Below are positions 17,232-25,006 of a stretch of 35,276 nt of DNA, piece after piece (within the stretch, counting starts at the first letter, position 1; each line of letters starts with the position of its first letter). Origin of the DNA: a virus; the IMG/VR virus record IMGVR_UViG_3300000553_000145, positions 1 to 35,276 of that record. One strand, given 5' to 3'. Position numbers and translations under genes: made by a program. The notes beneath the pieces were generated by a model. The model searched no databases. It was given only the letters and a program-made list of their open reading frames with translations, and had not been told where the DNA came from.

Positions 17232-17993
17232 TTACAATTCCTCAAATAATTTTAAGTTTTGTTCAAAATTTCTCAATGCTTTGTAGAAATTTTCTACATC
17301 TTTTTCATACATTTTCAATATTTCTTCAAAGGTTTTTATTTTTTCTGAAAATTCACCCTTAAGTTTTTCGTTTTGAATATTATACAAAGTATCATACATT
17401 AATCTATTATTAATATAATATGTATCTACAAAAACAAATCGTTGTAAGATAGTGGATGATATTTCAAATATTTTTTCTATTTTTGAAATATCATAAGCAG
17501 TTATACAATAACCTTTATTACCATTTTTCTTTAAGAAATTATAAATTCCATTCACATTAAAATTAAATTCCTCTTTCACTTTACCACCGACTGAAATTTT
17601 ATTCTCATTTTTTTCATATTTGTCTTTATTAACATCAATAATAGATTCTATTAAAAATGCTTTATATTTTAATGGTAAATAATCGAAATTAACCGCATAT
17701 AAAACTCCTTTATCATTTATAATTTTTAATTGTCTTTCTAAAATACCTTTTTCATTTTTATTTTTCAACGGTTGTATAGTTAAAATAGGACACCATAACT
17801 TATTTCCATTAAAATTATATTTGATAATATAAAATTTACCTATTTGTACATTCTTTAAATTGGTTGCATGTACTTGATTGTTAGGTTTTCTTAAAATATA
17901 TGTGAACATTTCAAGTGTAGATTCAGTTCTAATGACTTTTATATTTTGAGCATATTGTCTAAAAAGTGCTCTAACTTCTTCTGTAAATTTCAT
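17232..17993 (-). CDS. Hypothetical virion protein upstream of the portal gene
   Basis: 253 residues. Not firmly recognised. The segment GKFYIIKYNFNGNKLWCPIL followed later by GVLYAVNFDYLPLKYKAFLI resembles a small structural protein of T4-like phages in which 'G.NLHYLP...R..LL' is conserved. The C-terminal 60 residues are helical (KIKTFEEILKMYEKDVENFY). It starts MKFTEEVRALFRQY. It lies between the head-completion nuclease and the portal gene, all on one strand, with 15-45 base gaps, so a late structural role is likely. A TATATATAG element sits right before its ATG. Low confidence on the exact role. Confidence 0.7.
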   Translation of the reverse strand: MKFTEEVRALFRQYAQNIKVIRTESTLEMFTYILRKPNNQVHATNLKNVQIGKFYIIKYNFNGNKLWCPILTIQPLKNKNEKGILERQLKIINDKGVLYAVNFDYLPLKYKAFLIESIIDVNKDKYEKNENKISVGGKVKEEFNFNVNGIYNFLKKNGNKGYCITAYDISKIEKIFEISSTILQRFVFVDTYYINNRLMYDTLYNIQNEKLKGEFSEKIKTFEEILKMYEKDVENFYKALRNFEQNLKLFEEL

Positions 17994-17996
17994 GAA

Positions 17997-18005
17997 CTAT
18001 ATATA
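17997..18005 (-). promoter_or_regulatory. TATATATAG element before the 17232-17993 gene
   Basis: Minus strand TATATATAG within 4-12 bases of the ATG, between this gene and the upstream head-completion gene. The short distance makes a promoter less sure than elsewhere. Confidence 0.3.
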
Positions 18006-18008
18006 AAA

Positions 18009-18515
18009 TTAGGGAATTAAACCTTTTTTTCTGAGATGGTCTTCTGTTATTATAATAAATTTGATTCCTTTTTTCTCACACCATTCTCTAGTAAATGCCC
18101 ATTTATGTAAATTCTTTTTATGAGTTCTTAAGGCGTACTCATAATTTTCTAACATTTTTAAGGTGTGTCTTTTTGGTTTCTCAGGTAAAGCGCATTCGGC
18201 TTTTGGTTTTATTTCAACCAAAATTCTTTCATATGATTCTTTATTATCATTTTTGGTCATCTCTAAATAAAAGTCTGGATAATATCTATGTGTTTCTACT
18301 TGATTCTTATCATTTGTAATTTTATAAGGAATTTCTATGCCTTCTGCACTCCATTTTCTAACATTTTCATTTAAATCACAATATCTACAAAATGCTTTTT
18401 CCCATGAACTACGATATAGTATCGGATAAGTTCCTAAATATTTTTCTGAATTTTGAATAACATAATGACCTTGCTTATATCGTCTATTCCCGATTCTTGA
18501 TCTGTTTTTCGCCAT
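18009..18515 (-). CDS. 4: Head completion nuclease, T4 gp4 (gp50) type
   Basis: 168 residues, close to T4 gp4 (150). Conserved opening YKQGHYVIQNSEKYLGTYPI followed by LYRSSWEKAFCRYCDLNENV and RKWSAEGIEIPY. The nuclease-like core is HRYYPDFYLEM (Asp) and ERILVEIKPKAE (Glu-x-Lys), a PD-(D/E)XK arrangement as in TnsA-like enzymes. In T4 this protein finishes packaged heads before tail joining. It sits in a late block between gp55 and the portal gene. The reaction it performs in the virion is not fully settled in the literature, so 'nuclease' is by fold. Confidence 0.85.
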   Translation of the reverse strand: MAKNRSRIGNRRYKQGHYVIQNSEKYLGTYPILYRSSWEKAFCRYCDLNENVRKWSAEGIEIPYKITNDKNQVETHRYYPDFYLEMTKNDNKESYERILVEIKPKAECALPEKPKRHTLKMLENYEYALRTHKKNLHKWAFTREWCEKKGIKFIIITEDHLRKKGLIP

Positions 18516-18541
18516 TTGTATTCTCCAATAATTTATTTAAT

Positions 18542-18649
18542 TTAGACTTTCCTAACTTTATTATCACCTTTATTTTCGAATTGTTCGTTCAAAAATTTGA
18601 TGCTATATAATTCTCTTGCTTTTTCAATTTTTGGATTAATATCGTTCAT
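18542..18649 (-). CDS. Possible small protein, 35 residues
   Basis: ATG at 18649, stop at 18542: MNDINPKIEKARELYSIKFL and onward, ending NKVRKV. It fits between the 90-residue gene (9 bases away) and the gp4-like gene (26 bases away) on the same strand, in an otherwise tightly packed run, and looks helical. No relative recognised; too short to be certain. Confidence 0.35.
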   Translation of the reverse strand: MNDINPKIEKARELYSIKFLNEQFENKGDNKVRKV

Positions 18650-18658
18650 ATTAGATAA

Positions 18659-18931
18659 TTATTTTTTTCTAAAAGAATTTATTAGTCTAGGATCGGGAGG
18701 TTCTTGAATTAATTTTGTATTATCTTTAACAGGAATATAATTTTTACCTTTATTAGCCAATGCTACATCATACAAATTTGGAAATCTATTATAAGCACCG
18801 AATTTCACATCTTGAAATTGAATATCTCTCACTAACATTATAAATTCTTCATCACTTCTATAAACAGAAGGTGCTGGTATAGGTGTTGATTCAATAAAAC
18901 CATCATTACGAACCCAATCTTTTAAAGCCAT
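18659..18931 (-). CDS. Hypothetical small protein in the late block
   Basis: 90 residues: MALKDWVRNDGFIESTPIPA at the start, then VYRSDEEFIMLVRDIQFQDV and RFPNLYDVALANKGKNYIPV. Not recognised. It lies 31 bases downstream of gp55 and has an A-rich leader with TATATAG (18936-18942). The position suggests a late, possibly structural protein; no fold evidence. Confidence 0.6.
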   Translation of the reverse strand: MALKDWVRNDGFIESTPIPAPSVYRSDEEFIMLVRDIQFQDVKFGAYNRFPNLYDVALANKGKNYIPVKDNTKLIQEPPDPRLINSFRKK

Positions 18932-18962
18932 ACTCTATATATTAATTTTTAAAATAAAATTG

Positions 18963-19337
18963 TTAAATATTATGTAATCCTCGCCCTTCATTTGAATGAC
19001 TTAAACTTATCATTCTTGGTGAATCTTGATTGTTCTTTTTCTGATATATAACATTTAAACCACCTGCTATACCTCGTTTACAAATTTCTGAAAAATATGG
19101 AAAAGCGGAAGAATATTTCTTTTCATTAAATCCACTCCAGTTAGATAACATCATCAAAATGCCTTGTTGCATACAATCATATTTATCATCTGGAGTTTTA
19201 TATTTTCTCTCGAATTTTTTAATCATTTCCTCTCCAATTTTAATAATCATATTTTCTGCCTTTCTAGTGAGCTTTCCGCGACCTTTTGATAAAACAACCT
19301 CGTAATAGAATTCAGTATCATCAATATATCTTGCCAT
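18963..19337 (-). CDS. 55: Late-transcription sigma factor, T4 gp55-like
   Basis: 124 residues from the ATG at 19337 (MARYIDDTEFYYEVVLSKGR). A longer reading from 19421 would overlap the upstream GIY-YIG gene, so the shorter start is chosen. The middle matches the region-2-like core of gp55: AENMIIKIGEEMIKKFERKY, then DCMQQGILMMLSNWSGFNEK, then KYSSAFPYFSEICKRGIAGG and LNVIYQKKNN (T4: [20 protein letters not shown] and QRIKKERK). gp55 directs host RNA polymerase to TATAAATA-type late promoters, which fits the many TATATAA elements here. It is shorter than T4 gp55 (185). The upstream gene ends 4 bases before it, so expression may depend on read-through from the endonuclease gene or on the AT-rich stretch between. 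Confidence 0.8.
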   Translation of the reverse strand: MARYIDDTEFYYEVVLSKGRGKLTRKAENMIIKIGEEMIKKFERKYKTPDDKYDCMQQGILMMLSNWSGFNEKKYSSAFPYFSEICKRGIAGGLNVIYQKKNNQDSPRMISLSHSNEGRGLHNI

Positions 19338-19341
19338 ATAT

Positions 19342-20373
19342 TTAATTATTTTTATAAAAATTTTTATCAATCCATTTTCTTTTTCTCGCAAATTCATATA
19401 CATTATGATTTTCTCTTGCAAATTCGGTTACATTCTTATATTTTTCAGCTTCATTTTTACATTCATCTTTGGTCCAAGTTTTTCTTAATGGTATCATATG
19501 TAAACAAATTTCATCTAGAAATTTATTCTTTTGTGCAAATTGCCACAATTTATGATTATTTATTTTAAATTCGTTTCTACTATTATATTTCAATGCTTCT
19601 TTTTTGCAATCTTCTATTGTTACATAATTATGTAAACATATCATATGGGAACATATATCATCTAGCCAGTCATTTTTTCTAGCTATATCCCAAGAATTAT
19701 GATTATTTTTTGCAAATTCGCCTCTATGTTTGTATTTAAGTGCCTCTTTTCTACATTCATCTTTAGTCCATTTTCTGTGAATTATGGTCATATGTGAACA
19801 TATTTCATCCAACCATTTATTTTTACGTGCTGAATTAGATGCTGAGTGATTATTTTTTTCAAATTCGGATCTTGTATTATATTTCGATGCCTCTTTTCTA
19901 CATTCCTCTTTATTCCATTTTATTTTTGAAGAACCAATTCCACCAGTCTTAGCAATATTTAAACACTTGAATCCATTTTCTTCTGATTTACATTTCCAAT
20001 ATTCTTCTTGTATTTTAGCATCATTCACAGGAATATAATCAGTTAATTTTTCAATAATAATAGGTTTAATTTTTGTTTTTTCTATATATGAATGTACTGT
20101 TCCTTTTTTATTTAGATGTTCACATATTCTTCTATCAAAATTGCTGGTTAATCCAACATAACAAACGTTATTTGAAAATATAATTCTATATATCAGTCTC
20201 TTATATTCATTACCTATTGGTAACATATGAGAACATATATCATCAATCCACTTATTTCTTACTGCTGCTTGGTAAGCGCCATAAGATAATTTTTTAAAAT
20301 CTTTTTTGTAATTGTACTTTAGTGCTTCTTCTTTACACTCATCTATCATCCACTTGGAATTTGCAGAATTCAT
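19342..20373 (-). CDS. GIY-YIG homing endonuclease with repeated DNA-binding modules
   Basis: 343 residues. The nuclease part is YRIIFSNNVCYVGLTSNFDR followed by RICEHL (a GIY-YIG variant: Y-R-I...C-Y-V-G, Arg in the next helix) and a later EEYW with the catalytic-type Glu, about residues 60-130. Five copies of a roughly 45-residue module surround it: one before (KWMIDECKEEALKYNYKKDF... WIDDICSHM) and four after (WTKDECRKEALKYKHRGEFA, NNHNSWDIARKNDWLDDICS). These modules probably bind DNA. The last module lacks the end of the pattern (WIDKNFYKNN). It sits 4 bases upstream of gp55 on the same strand, which makes gp55 the likely neighbourhood target. Confidence 0.85.
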   Translation of the reverse strand: MNSANSKWMIDECKEEALKYNYKKDFKKLSYGAYQAAVRNKWIDDICSHMLPIGNEYKRLIYRIIFSNNVCYVGLTSNFDRRICEHLNKKGTVHSYIEKTKIKPIIIEKLTDYIPVNDAKIQEEYWKCKSEENGFKCLNIAKTGGIGSSKIKWNKEECRKEASKYNTRSEFEKNNHSASNSARKNKWLDEICSHMTIIHRKWTKDECRKEALKYKHRGEFAKNNHNSWDIARKNDWLDDICSHMICLHNYVTIEDCKKEALKYNSRNEFKINNHKLWQFAQKNKFLDEICLHMIPLRKTWTKDECKNEAEKYKNVTEFARENHNVYEFARKRKWIDKNFYKNN

Positions 20374-20622
20374 TATTATAATATTTTTTGGGATTTGATC
20401 TAAAATGCCTATAAAATATGTATATTATGAAATTGCCTGAATTAGATAGCCTAAAAATTAGTTAATTATGTAAAATAAATAAAGTTATTGTTACTATTAT
20501 TTAGTAATGCTTATAACTGTTATAGAATAAGATAAATAAAAAGTTGATTAAAAATAGCATTCTCGAAGTAATAATTATGTATTTTTTATGGAAAGTATTG
20601 ATTTTATTATATATTTAAAACA
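20374..20622. other. AT-rich spacer upstream of the GIY-YIG gene
   Basis: About 250 bases with no convincing reading frame on either strand. It holds several TATATAT/TATAAA words and nothing that I recognise as RNA or repeat. It may carry the promoter of the GIY-YIG/gp55 pair. Confidence 0.5.
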
Positions 20623-20657
20623 CAAGAAGGGCCTTTATTTTATAAAGGCCCTTCTTG
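20623..20657 (-). terminator. Strong hairpin after the 20668-21954 gene
   Basis: Perfect 16-bp stem CAAGAAGGGCCTTTAT / ATAAAGGCCCTTCTTG with a 3-base loop, followed on the minus strand by TGTTTTAAATAT. It starts 11 bases after the gene's stop. Confidence 0.85.
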
Positions 20658-20667
20658 TAAGAAATAA

Positions 20668-21954
20668 TTATAAAATCATTCTTTTTGCTTTAACCTTATC
20701 AGCATTAACTGCCTTTAAATTTTCATATAATTCGTGTTTAGAAATTAGCAAATCATTAAATGTTTTCTTTAAATTTGTATCACTATTCACTAATTCTTCA
20801 TGTTCTTTTAACAATGCTAAGCCTTCATCAATTTGTTTGATACCTTCTTTAATTTCCATTTCTTTGTCTTCTAAGGATCTAACATGTTTCATTTCTTTTG
20901 AAAGTTTATTGTCTAAAAATTTCGTTAAATCATAATCCAATTCTTTTTGAACATCATTAATTAAATCGTTTGCTGAATTATATTCATAGAAAGCTGTACC
21001 TGTTCTAGCGTCTTTATTATAAATATACATTTTATCTTTATAATTAATAACATAACATTCTAAATGGGGATATAAAGCATTTTCTACCTTTAAAGCAATA
21101 TCTAAATCTACAAATTTGTCAATATTTTGAGCTGCTGTTTGTGATAAAACATAAAAATCTTTCTTTAACCAAGGAATAATTTTTGAATTGAATAAATTTT
21201 CTAAAGTTGTTTCTTTATCTAATTTTTCTTCATTTAAGAAAACTTCTTTGTCATTTTTTGTTGAAATACTTAAAATTAAATTTTCGTCTAGTCTAAAAGA
21301 AATCATATCATCTTTAACGTCACCTATGGTCATAACTTTTTCCAAAATTCTAAATTCTCTAATTTTATCTACATCTTTAATGTGATTTTCTAAAAGCGTT
21401 TGTTTAACTTCGTCATTATTAATTAAAAACCAACGATCTTTCATAAAAACTAAATTGCCATCTTCTGTTTTTTCTACTAACGTAAACACCTTTGAGCCTT
21501 TACCTGAATTCATTAAATTTTGTCTTTGAATAGGATTATTCATATAACCATTCAAAAATAATTTTACTTCTGGAATCCAATCATGAATAACCAATTCATT
21601 AACAATTGAGGTCATTTTTGAATCATTATCTTGAATATTAATAATATTAAGAATAGAATTCAAAGCTGGACGGTACATTTGTCCATAATTTTTTCTTTCA
21701 ATTTTTTTGTAAAGATCCTTTAAATTATAATTTATTGGATCACTTTTAATTTCGTTTTCTAATCCTTCAATTAATTTTACAACTTTAACATCCCAAGAAA
21801 GTGGTGTAAGTTTTTCTTTAATTGCGCCAACAAGTTCTTTTTCTGAAAAGTTATCATAACCATTGATAAATTTCTCAACAATTACATTCAATTCATAATC
21901 CTCAATTAATAAAGCACTTTTAAAATTAAATAAGTCATACTTTAAATTTTTCAT
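20668..21954 (-). CDS. Hypothetical protein, 428 residues, probably virion or core associated
   Basis: Not recognised. The N-terminal half is mixed alpha/beta (VEKFINGYDNFSEKELVGAI, KLTPLSWDVKVVKLIEGLEN). The central part has a beta-rich stretch (SKVFTLVEKTEDGNLVFMKD, DMISFRLDENLILSISTKND). The C-terminal ~100 residues are strongly helical and charged (LEDKEMEIKEGIKQIDEGLA, DLLISKHELYENLKAVNADK), typical of a coiled coil. It lies in the late block between gp55/GIY-YIG and the gp15-like gene, bounded by its own terminator downstream and by the gp15 terminator upstream, so it is probably a single transcription unit. A TTTATATATAA element lies about 62-73 bases upstream of the start. Function unknown. 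Confidence 0.75.
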   Translation of the reverse strand: MKNLKYDLFNFKSALLIEDYELNVIVEKFINGYDNFSEKELVGAIKEKLTPLSWDVKVVKLIEGLENEIKSDPINYNLKDLYKKIERKNYGQMYRPALNSILNIINIQDNDSKMTSIVNELVIHDWIPEVKLFLNGYMNNPIQRQNLMNSGKGSKVFTLVEKTEDGNLVFMKDRWFLINNDEVKQTLLENHIKDVDKIREFRILEKVMTIGDVKDDMISFRLDENLILSISTKNDKEVFLNEEKLDKETTLENLFNSKIIPWLKKDFYVLSQTAAQNIDKFVDLDIALKVENALYPHLECYVINYKDKMYIYNKDARTGTAFYEYNSANDLINDVQKELDYDLTKFLDNKLSKEMKHVRSLEDKEMEIKEGIKQIDEGLALLKEHEELVNSDTNLKKTFNDLLISKHELYENLKAVNADKVKAKRMIL

Positions 21955-22015
21955 GTTTCTTTTTTATTTTTTGTACTGTATCTTGCAGTTTTTTTAATTT
22001 TTTAATCTATTATGA

Positions 22016-22026
22016 AGTTATATATA
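22016..22026 (-). promoter_or_regulatory. TATATAAC-type late-promoter-like element
   Basis: Minus strand TTTATATATAA about 65 bases before the ATG at 21954, just downstream of the gp15 terminator. Position and sequence suit a promoter for the 428-residue gene. Confidence 0.4.
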
Positions 22027-22035
22027 AATAAAAAA

Positions 22036-22060
22036 AACTCATTTTTTTCAAAAATGAGTT
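22036..22060 (-). terminator. Intrinsic terminator after the gp15-like gene
   Basis: Stem AACTCATTTTT / AAAAATGAGTT with a 3-base loop, then a T run on the minus strand (complement of 22029-22036). It starts 23 bases after the stop codon at 22083. Confidence 0.85.
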
Positions 22061-22082
22061 TTCAAATAAAAAATTAAAAATA

Positions 22083-22913
22083 TTATTCCATATTATTTAT
22101 ATCATTGTTTCTATTTTGATCTTTTTCTCTTAGTATGTCTTCTTTTGATTTATTATCAATTAAATTATTATACCAGTAAGTTCTTTTTAATGTTGGAATT
22201 TTAGCACCTAACTGAGGTCTAGGAACACCCAAAAAATCCCAATCAATTTGAGAATCATTATCACACACTTCATAATCATCACTCATATTATCAAAAACAG
22301 GATAATATGTTTGTATTTCTAATGAAAATTTCATAGTAATACTACCGTCAGATGTTAAATTAATTTCTCTTGGCAATTCTATACCAGAATCAGATGGCAA
22401 TTTAAAAAACGCATCTAATTTTAATCCAAAATAACTAATATTAAAAAATCTATAATTGTATAGAACATCTAAAATTTTAGTATAGCAGGTATCTGCTTCC
22501 CATTCATTATCTAATCTAATAGTAATTTCATAATTTAATGAAATCGGAACTGCTTTAGTTCTACTAACAACTTGTCTAAATTCTTCATTAATTTTAGTTT
22601 CTTTTGATAAATATTGATTAGGGTTAGCAAACTCATCATCTCTTTGTGAGCCACCTTTAAAAGTTACGGTTCCTCTTTGTTTTTGATCAGTGTTCAACTC
22701 TACTCTAGTACTAACAGTATCATCAACAAAAGCATCTAAAATAAATCTTTCTTGTCCAGCAAATGGTGTATAAAATGGAATAATGACTCTAATTTTTTTT
22801 CCATCACTCCATCGATTTATCCATCTCACCTTAGTCGTTAAAACTTTACATAATCCAATTGTAACCATTCTAACAAAATTATCATCATAATTGTATTGTT
22901 CATCTATATTCAT
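22083..22913 (-). CDS. 15: Tail terminator / sheath-stabiliser, T4 gp15-like
   Basis: 276 residues, like T4 gp15 (272). The pattern agrees along the length: an N-terminal YNYDDNFVRMVTIGLCKVLT; VRWINRWSDGKKIRVIIPFY (T4: FIRVPITY); PISLNYEITIRLDNEWEADT (T4: PIKMIYELSIFTRYEDDM); YTKILDVLYNYRFFNISYFG (T4: VEQILPYFQPHFNTTMYE); GIELPREINLTSDGSITMKF; and SLEIQTYYPVF (T4: FEVNGWMYPPV). gp15 caps the tail tube and sheath and joins head to tail. The call rests on this pattern, not on high identity. It is the first gene of the late block, divergent from the plus-strand genes starting at 22965, with a TATATATAG element before it and a clear terminator after it. Confidence 0.68.
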   Translation of the reverse strand: MNIDEQYNYDDNFVRMVTIGLCKVLTTKVRWINRWSDGKKIRVIIPFYTPFAGQERFILDAFVDDTVSTRVELNTDQKQRGTVTFKGGSQRDDEFANPNQYLSKETKINEEFRQVVSRTKAVPISLNYEITIRLDNEWEADTCYTKILDVLYNYRFFNISYFGLKLDAFFKLPSDSGIELPREINLTSDGSITMKFSLEIQTYYPVFDNMSDDYEVCDNDSQIDWDFLGVPRPQLGAKIPTLKRTYWYNNLIDNKSKEDILREKDQNRNNDINNME

Positions 22914-22933
22914 TAAACTTTAATTATTTAATT

Positions 22934-22942
22934 CTATATATA
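22934..22942 (-). promoter_or_regulatory. TATATATAG late-promoter-like element before the gp15-like gene
   Basis: Minus strand TATATATAG, 21-29 bases before the ATG at 22913, in the 51-base divergent gap to the plus-strand gene at 22965. Confidence 0.45.
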
Positions 22943-22964
22943 ATTTTTAATCTATTCAAAAGTT

Positions 22965-23255
22965 ATGGAACAAAAAAGACAATTTATTATTATTTTAAGT
23001 AGTAAAGACCAATCTCGTTTTTATTTACAAAAAATAAAAAAAAATAGTTTAGGATATTATTTTATGAGAACAATAAATCCTAAAAAAGCTAAAATTTGGA
23101 AAATTAAAAAAAAATGTGAAACTGCAATAGATAAAATTGAAAAATTATTAGATCCAACTCAAACACATTTAAAAAAATATAAACTAGAAGTAGTAGAAAT
23201 AACTGACAATCAAACATTGAGACAATTAAAATTAAAAAAATTAAATAAAAAATGA
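22965..23255 (+). CDS. Hypothetical small basic protein
   Basis: 96 residues, very rich in Lys: MEQKRQFIIILSSKDQSRFY at the start, KAKIWKIKKKCETAIDKIEK in the middle, RQLKLKKLNKK at the end. Not recognised. It is the first of a plus-strand group leading to the gp44 gene and its stop overlaps the next start (ATGA), so the two are translationally coupled. Confidence 0.65.
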   Translation: MEQKRQFIIILSSKDQSRFYLQKIKKNSLGYYFMRTINPKKAKIWKIKKKCETAIDKIEKLLDPTQTHLKKYKLEVVEITDNQTLRQLKLKKLNKK

Positions 23256-23503
23256 TAAAAATTGGAGATAAAGTTCGGATGAGTAAAAAAAAGATTATAG
23301 GTATCGCAGGCACATATATACCAGAGTGGTACTGTAATGAAATATTTTCCATAAAAAATATACGTCTCTGTACAGGATCTTCAACAATCGTAACATTAGA
23401 CAGAAATTTACCAAATAGACATGGAAATGAAATATATATTGGATATTTAAAATCTTTACGAATACAAAGAAAAAAGAAACTTTTAAAATTAAATTCCCTA
23501 TAA
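23252..23503 (+). CDS. Hypothetical small protein
   Basis: 83 residues: MIKIGDKVRMSKKKIIGIAG at the start; the motif 'IKIGDKVR' followed by VTLDRNLPNRHGNEIYIGYL suggests a small SH3-like beta barrel. It starts inside the stop of the previous gene (ATGA). A small hairpin (TCCCTA/TAGGGA, 23495-23512) spans its stop, and a clear terminator follows at 23548. Function unknown. Confidence 0.6.
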   Translation: MIKIGDKVRMSKKKIIGIAGTYIPEWYCNEIFSIKNIRLCTGSSTIVTLDRNLPNRHGNEIYIGYLKSLRIQRKKKLLKLNSL

Positions 23504-23547
23504 TTTTAGGGACTAACAAGTCTCATTATCAATTCATAGTTGTTAAG

Positions 23548-23584
23548 GAAGACACTACTCACAAAGTAGTGTTTTCTTTTTTTA
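23548..23584 (+). terminator. Intrinsic terminator upstream of gp44
   Basis: Stem GAAGACACTACT / AGTAGTGTTTTC around a CACAA loop, followed by a T run to 23584. It ends the small-gene pair 22965-23503 and leaves gp44 to its own promoter, probably the TATATAATTAATTATATAT stretch at 23591-23609. Confidence 0.85.
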
Positions 23585-23634
23585 AACAAAATATATAATT
23601 AATTATATATTTAATTGAATCAAATATATCAATT

Positions 23635-24603
23635 ATGGCTGAATTATTAACAAATGAGATTTTTTGGTATAAATACCAACCACAAAGTTTAAAAACTATT
23701 ATCCTTCTTCCAAGAATAAGAGAACTCATCAAAGATGGATTAAAAATGAATGTTATATTTCATAGTGAAACCGCAGGTACAGGTAAAACAACTCTTGCAA
23801 AAATTTTATGTAAAAATACAGATAATATTCAATATAACGCATCAGATGATACAAGTGTTAATATTTTGAGAGATCAATTAAAAAAACATTGTAAAACCCT
23901 AAATCCATTTATGCCAAAAAATTCATTAAAAACAATATTTCTTGATGAATTCGATGGTGTATCTATTGAATATCAAAAGGCAATGAAAGGATTTTCAGAC
24001 ACTTATCATCATGTTAGATTTATTTTAACAACAAATTACATTCAAAATATTGATGAGAAAATTATTTCAAGATTTACCAAAGTTGATTTTGATCCAAAAA
24101 CTAAAGAAGAAACGGAATATCTTCAAACTATGTACTTTAAATATCTTAAAGCAATTGCTACGAAATTATCTATTACACAACCAGAATTTAAAATTACTAA
24201 TGATGAGATAAAAAAACTTATAATGCTAAGTTTTCCAGACTTAAGAAGTGCAGTACAGAAATTACAAGAAGTTTATATTGTTGGTACAGAGCAATTTAAA
24301 AATATTAATTCAAATTATGATGATATTTTTAAATTTGTTATGGATGGCAAAAATAATGTTGAAGAAAATTATGTTTATGTTATGAATAATTTTCAAGATT
24401 ATCCATTAGAATTAATGAAAGCATTAGGTCGTCCTTTATTTAGTAAATTAATGAACATTGATCATCCGAACTTAATTAAACAAGGTGCAACTTTAATTAG
24501 TTTACAAAAATCTTATAATGAAAAATATAATGATACAATAGATCCTCTTATTCATTTAATATCATATATTACTGATATAAAAGAAACATTAAAAAAACAA
24601 TAA
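23635..24603 (+). CDS. 44: Clamp loader large subunit (AAA+ ATPase), T4 gp44 family
   Basis: 322 residues (T4 gp44: 319). YKYQPQSLKTIILLPRIREL is the family opening. The Walker A is SETAGTGKTTLAK (T4: SPSPGTGKTTVAK). Walker B is TIFLDEFDGV. Sensor 1 is FILTTNYIQNIDEKIISRF, with SRF where most family members have SRC. The C-terminal collar domain follows (PDLRSAVQKLQEVYIVGTEQ). With gp62 it opens and loads the sliding clamp gp45 at replication forks. In T4, gp62 follows directly; here the next gene is a capsid-protein fragment, so gp62 must be elsewhere or missing. Preceded by a terminator and an AT-rich promoter-like stretch. Confidence 0.93.
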   Translation: MAELLTNEIFWYKYQPQSLKTIILLPRIRELIKDGLKMNVIFHSETAGTGKTTLAKILCKNTDNIQYNASDDTSVNILRDQLKKHCKTLNPFMPKNSLKTIFLDEFDGVSIEYQKAMKGFSDTYHHVRFILTTNYIQNIDEKIISRFTKVDFDPKTKEETEYLQTMYFKYLKAIATKLSITQPEFKITNDEIKKLIMLSFPDLRSAVQKLQEVYIVGTEQFKNINSNYDDIFKFVMDGKNNVEENYVYVMNNFQDYPLELMKALGRPLFSKLMNIDHPNLIKQGATLISLQKSYNEKYNDTIDPLIHLISYITDIKETLKKQ

Positions 24604-24609
24604 AAATGA

Positions 24610-25002
24610 GTGAATAAATGGGCTTCATTATTTGATACAGAATTAAGCGGAAAAACTGATTGGTTATTACAATATACCAATAATTTAAATAACTCAGGAA
24701 CTAATTTTTATAAATCAATTTCTTCCGGTTATACCGGACAAACAATATCCTCCACCAGTTTCGGTAATCAAAATTTACTTCCAGTTTCTATAAAAATAGC
24801 AGCACAAACTATTGGTATGAATCTAGTTGCAGTAAAACCTATGAGTGCACCTATCGGTAGTATATTTGGAATGGATTTTGCATATGAAACACCAGAAGAA
24901 GGAAGGAAAAAGAAACGAAAAGAAAGATTAAAAAAATTAAATAAAATTCTTAGGAAAGAGAAATTAAAATATATAGATGAAATTCTTCAAAAAATAATAT
25001 AA
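24610..25002 (+). pseudogene. Truncated major-capsid-protein-like fragment (gp23/gp24 paralogue remnant)
   Basis: 130 codons from a GTG at 24610; TGA precedes it directly in frame, and an ATG four bases earlier (24606) gives only three codons in another frame, so the original start may have been lost by a frameshift. Residues 1-9 (MNKWASLFD) parallel gp23 NKWKPVLE. Residues 54-93 align without gaps with gp23 residues 90-129 at 26 of 40 positions (QNLLPVSIKIAAQTIG, then LVAVKPMSAP). The DNA is also close there (19 of 20 bases over the QNLLPVS codons). After AYETPEEG the match stops and a short Lys-rich tail follows (RKKKRKERLKKLNKILRKEK). It sits just after gp44, far from gp23. It may be a decayed duplicate, a remnant of a vertex protein (gp24 type), or a short functional N-terminal variant. 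Confidence 0.7.
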
Positions 25003-25006
25003 TAAA

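Noticed and set aside
19338-19421. Longer start for the gp55-like protein (28 more residues)
   Set aside because: The extension lies inside the end of the GIY-YIG gene and is unlike gp55; the ATG at 19337 is directly after that gene.
23104-23519. Two minus-strand frames opposite the small plus-strand genes
   Set aside because: Hydrophobic, Phe/Leu-rich shadows of Lys-rich genes; the plus-strand pair has ATGA coupling and a terminator.
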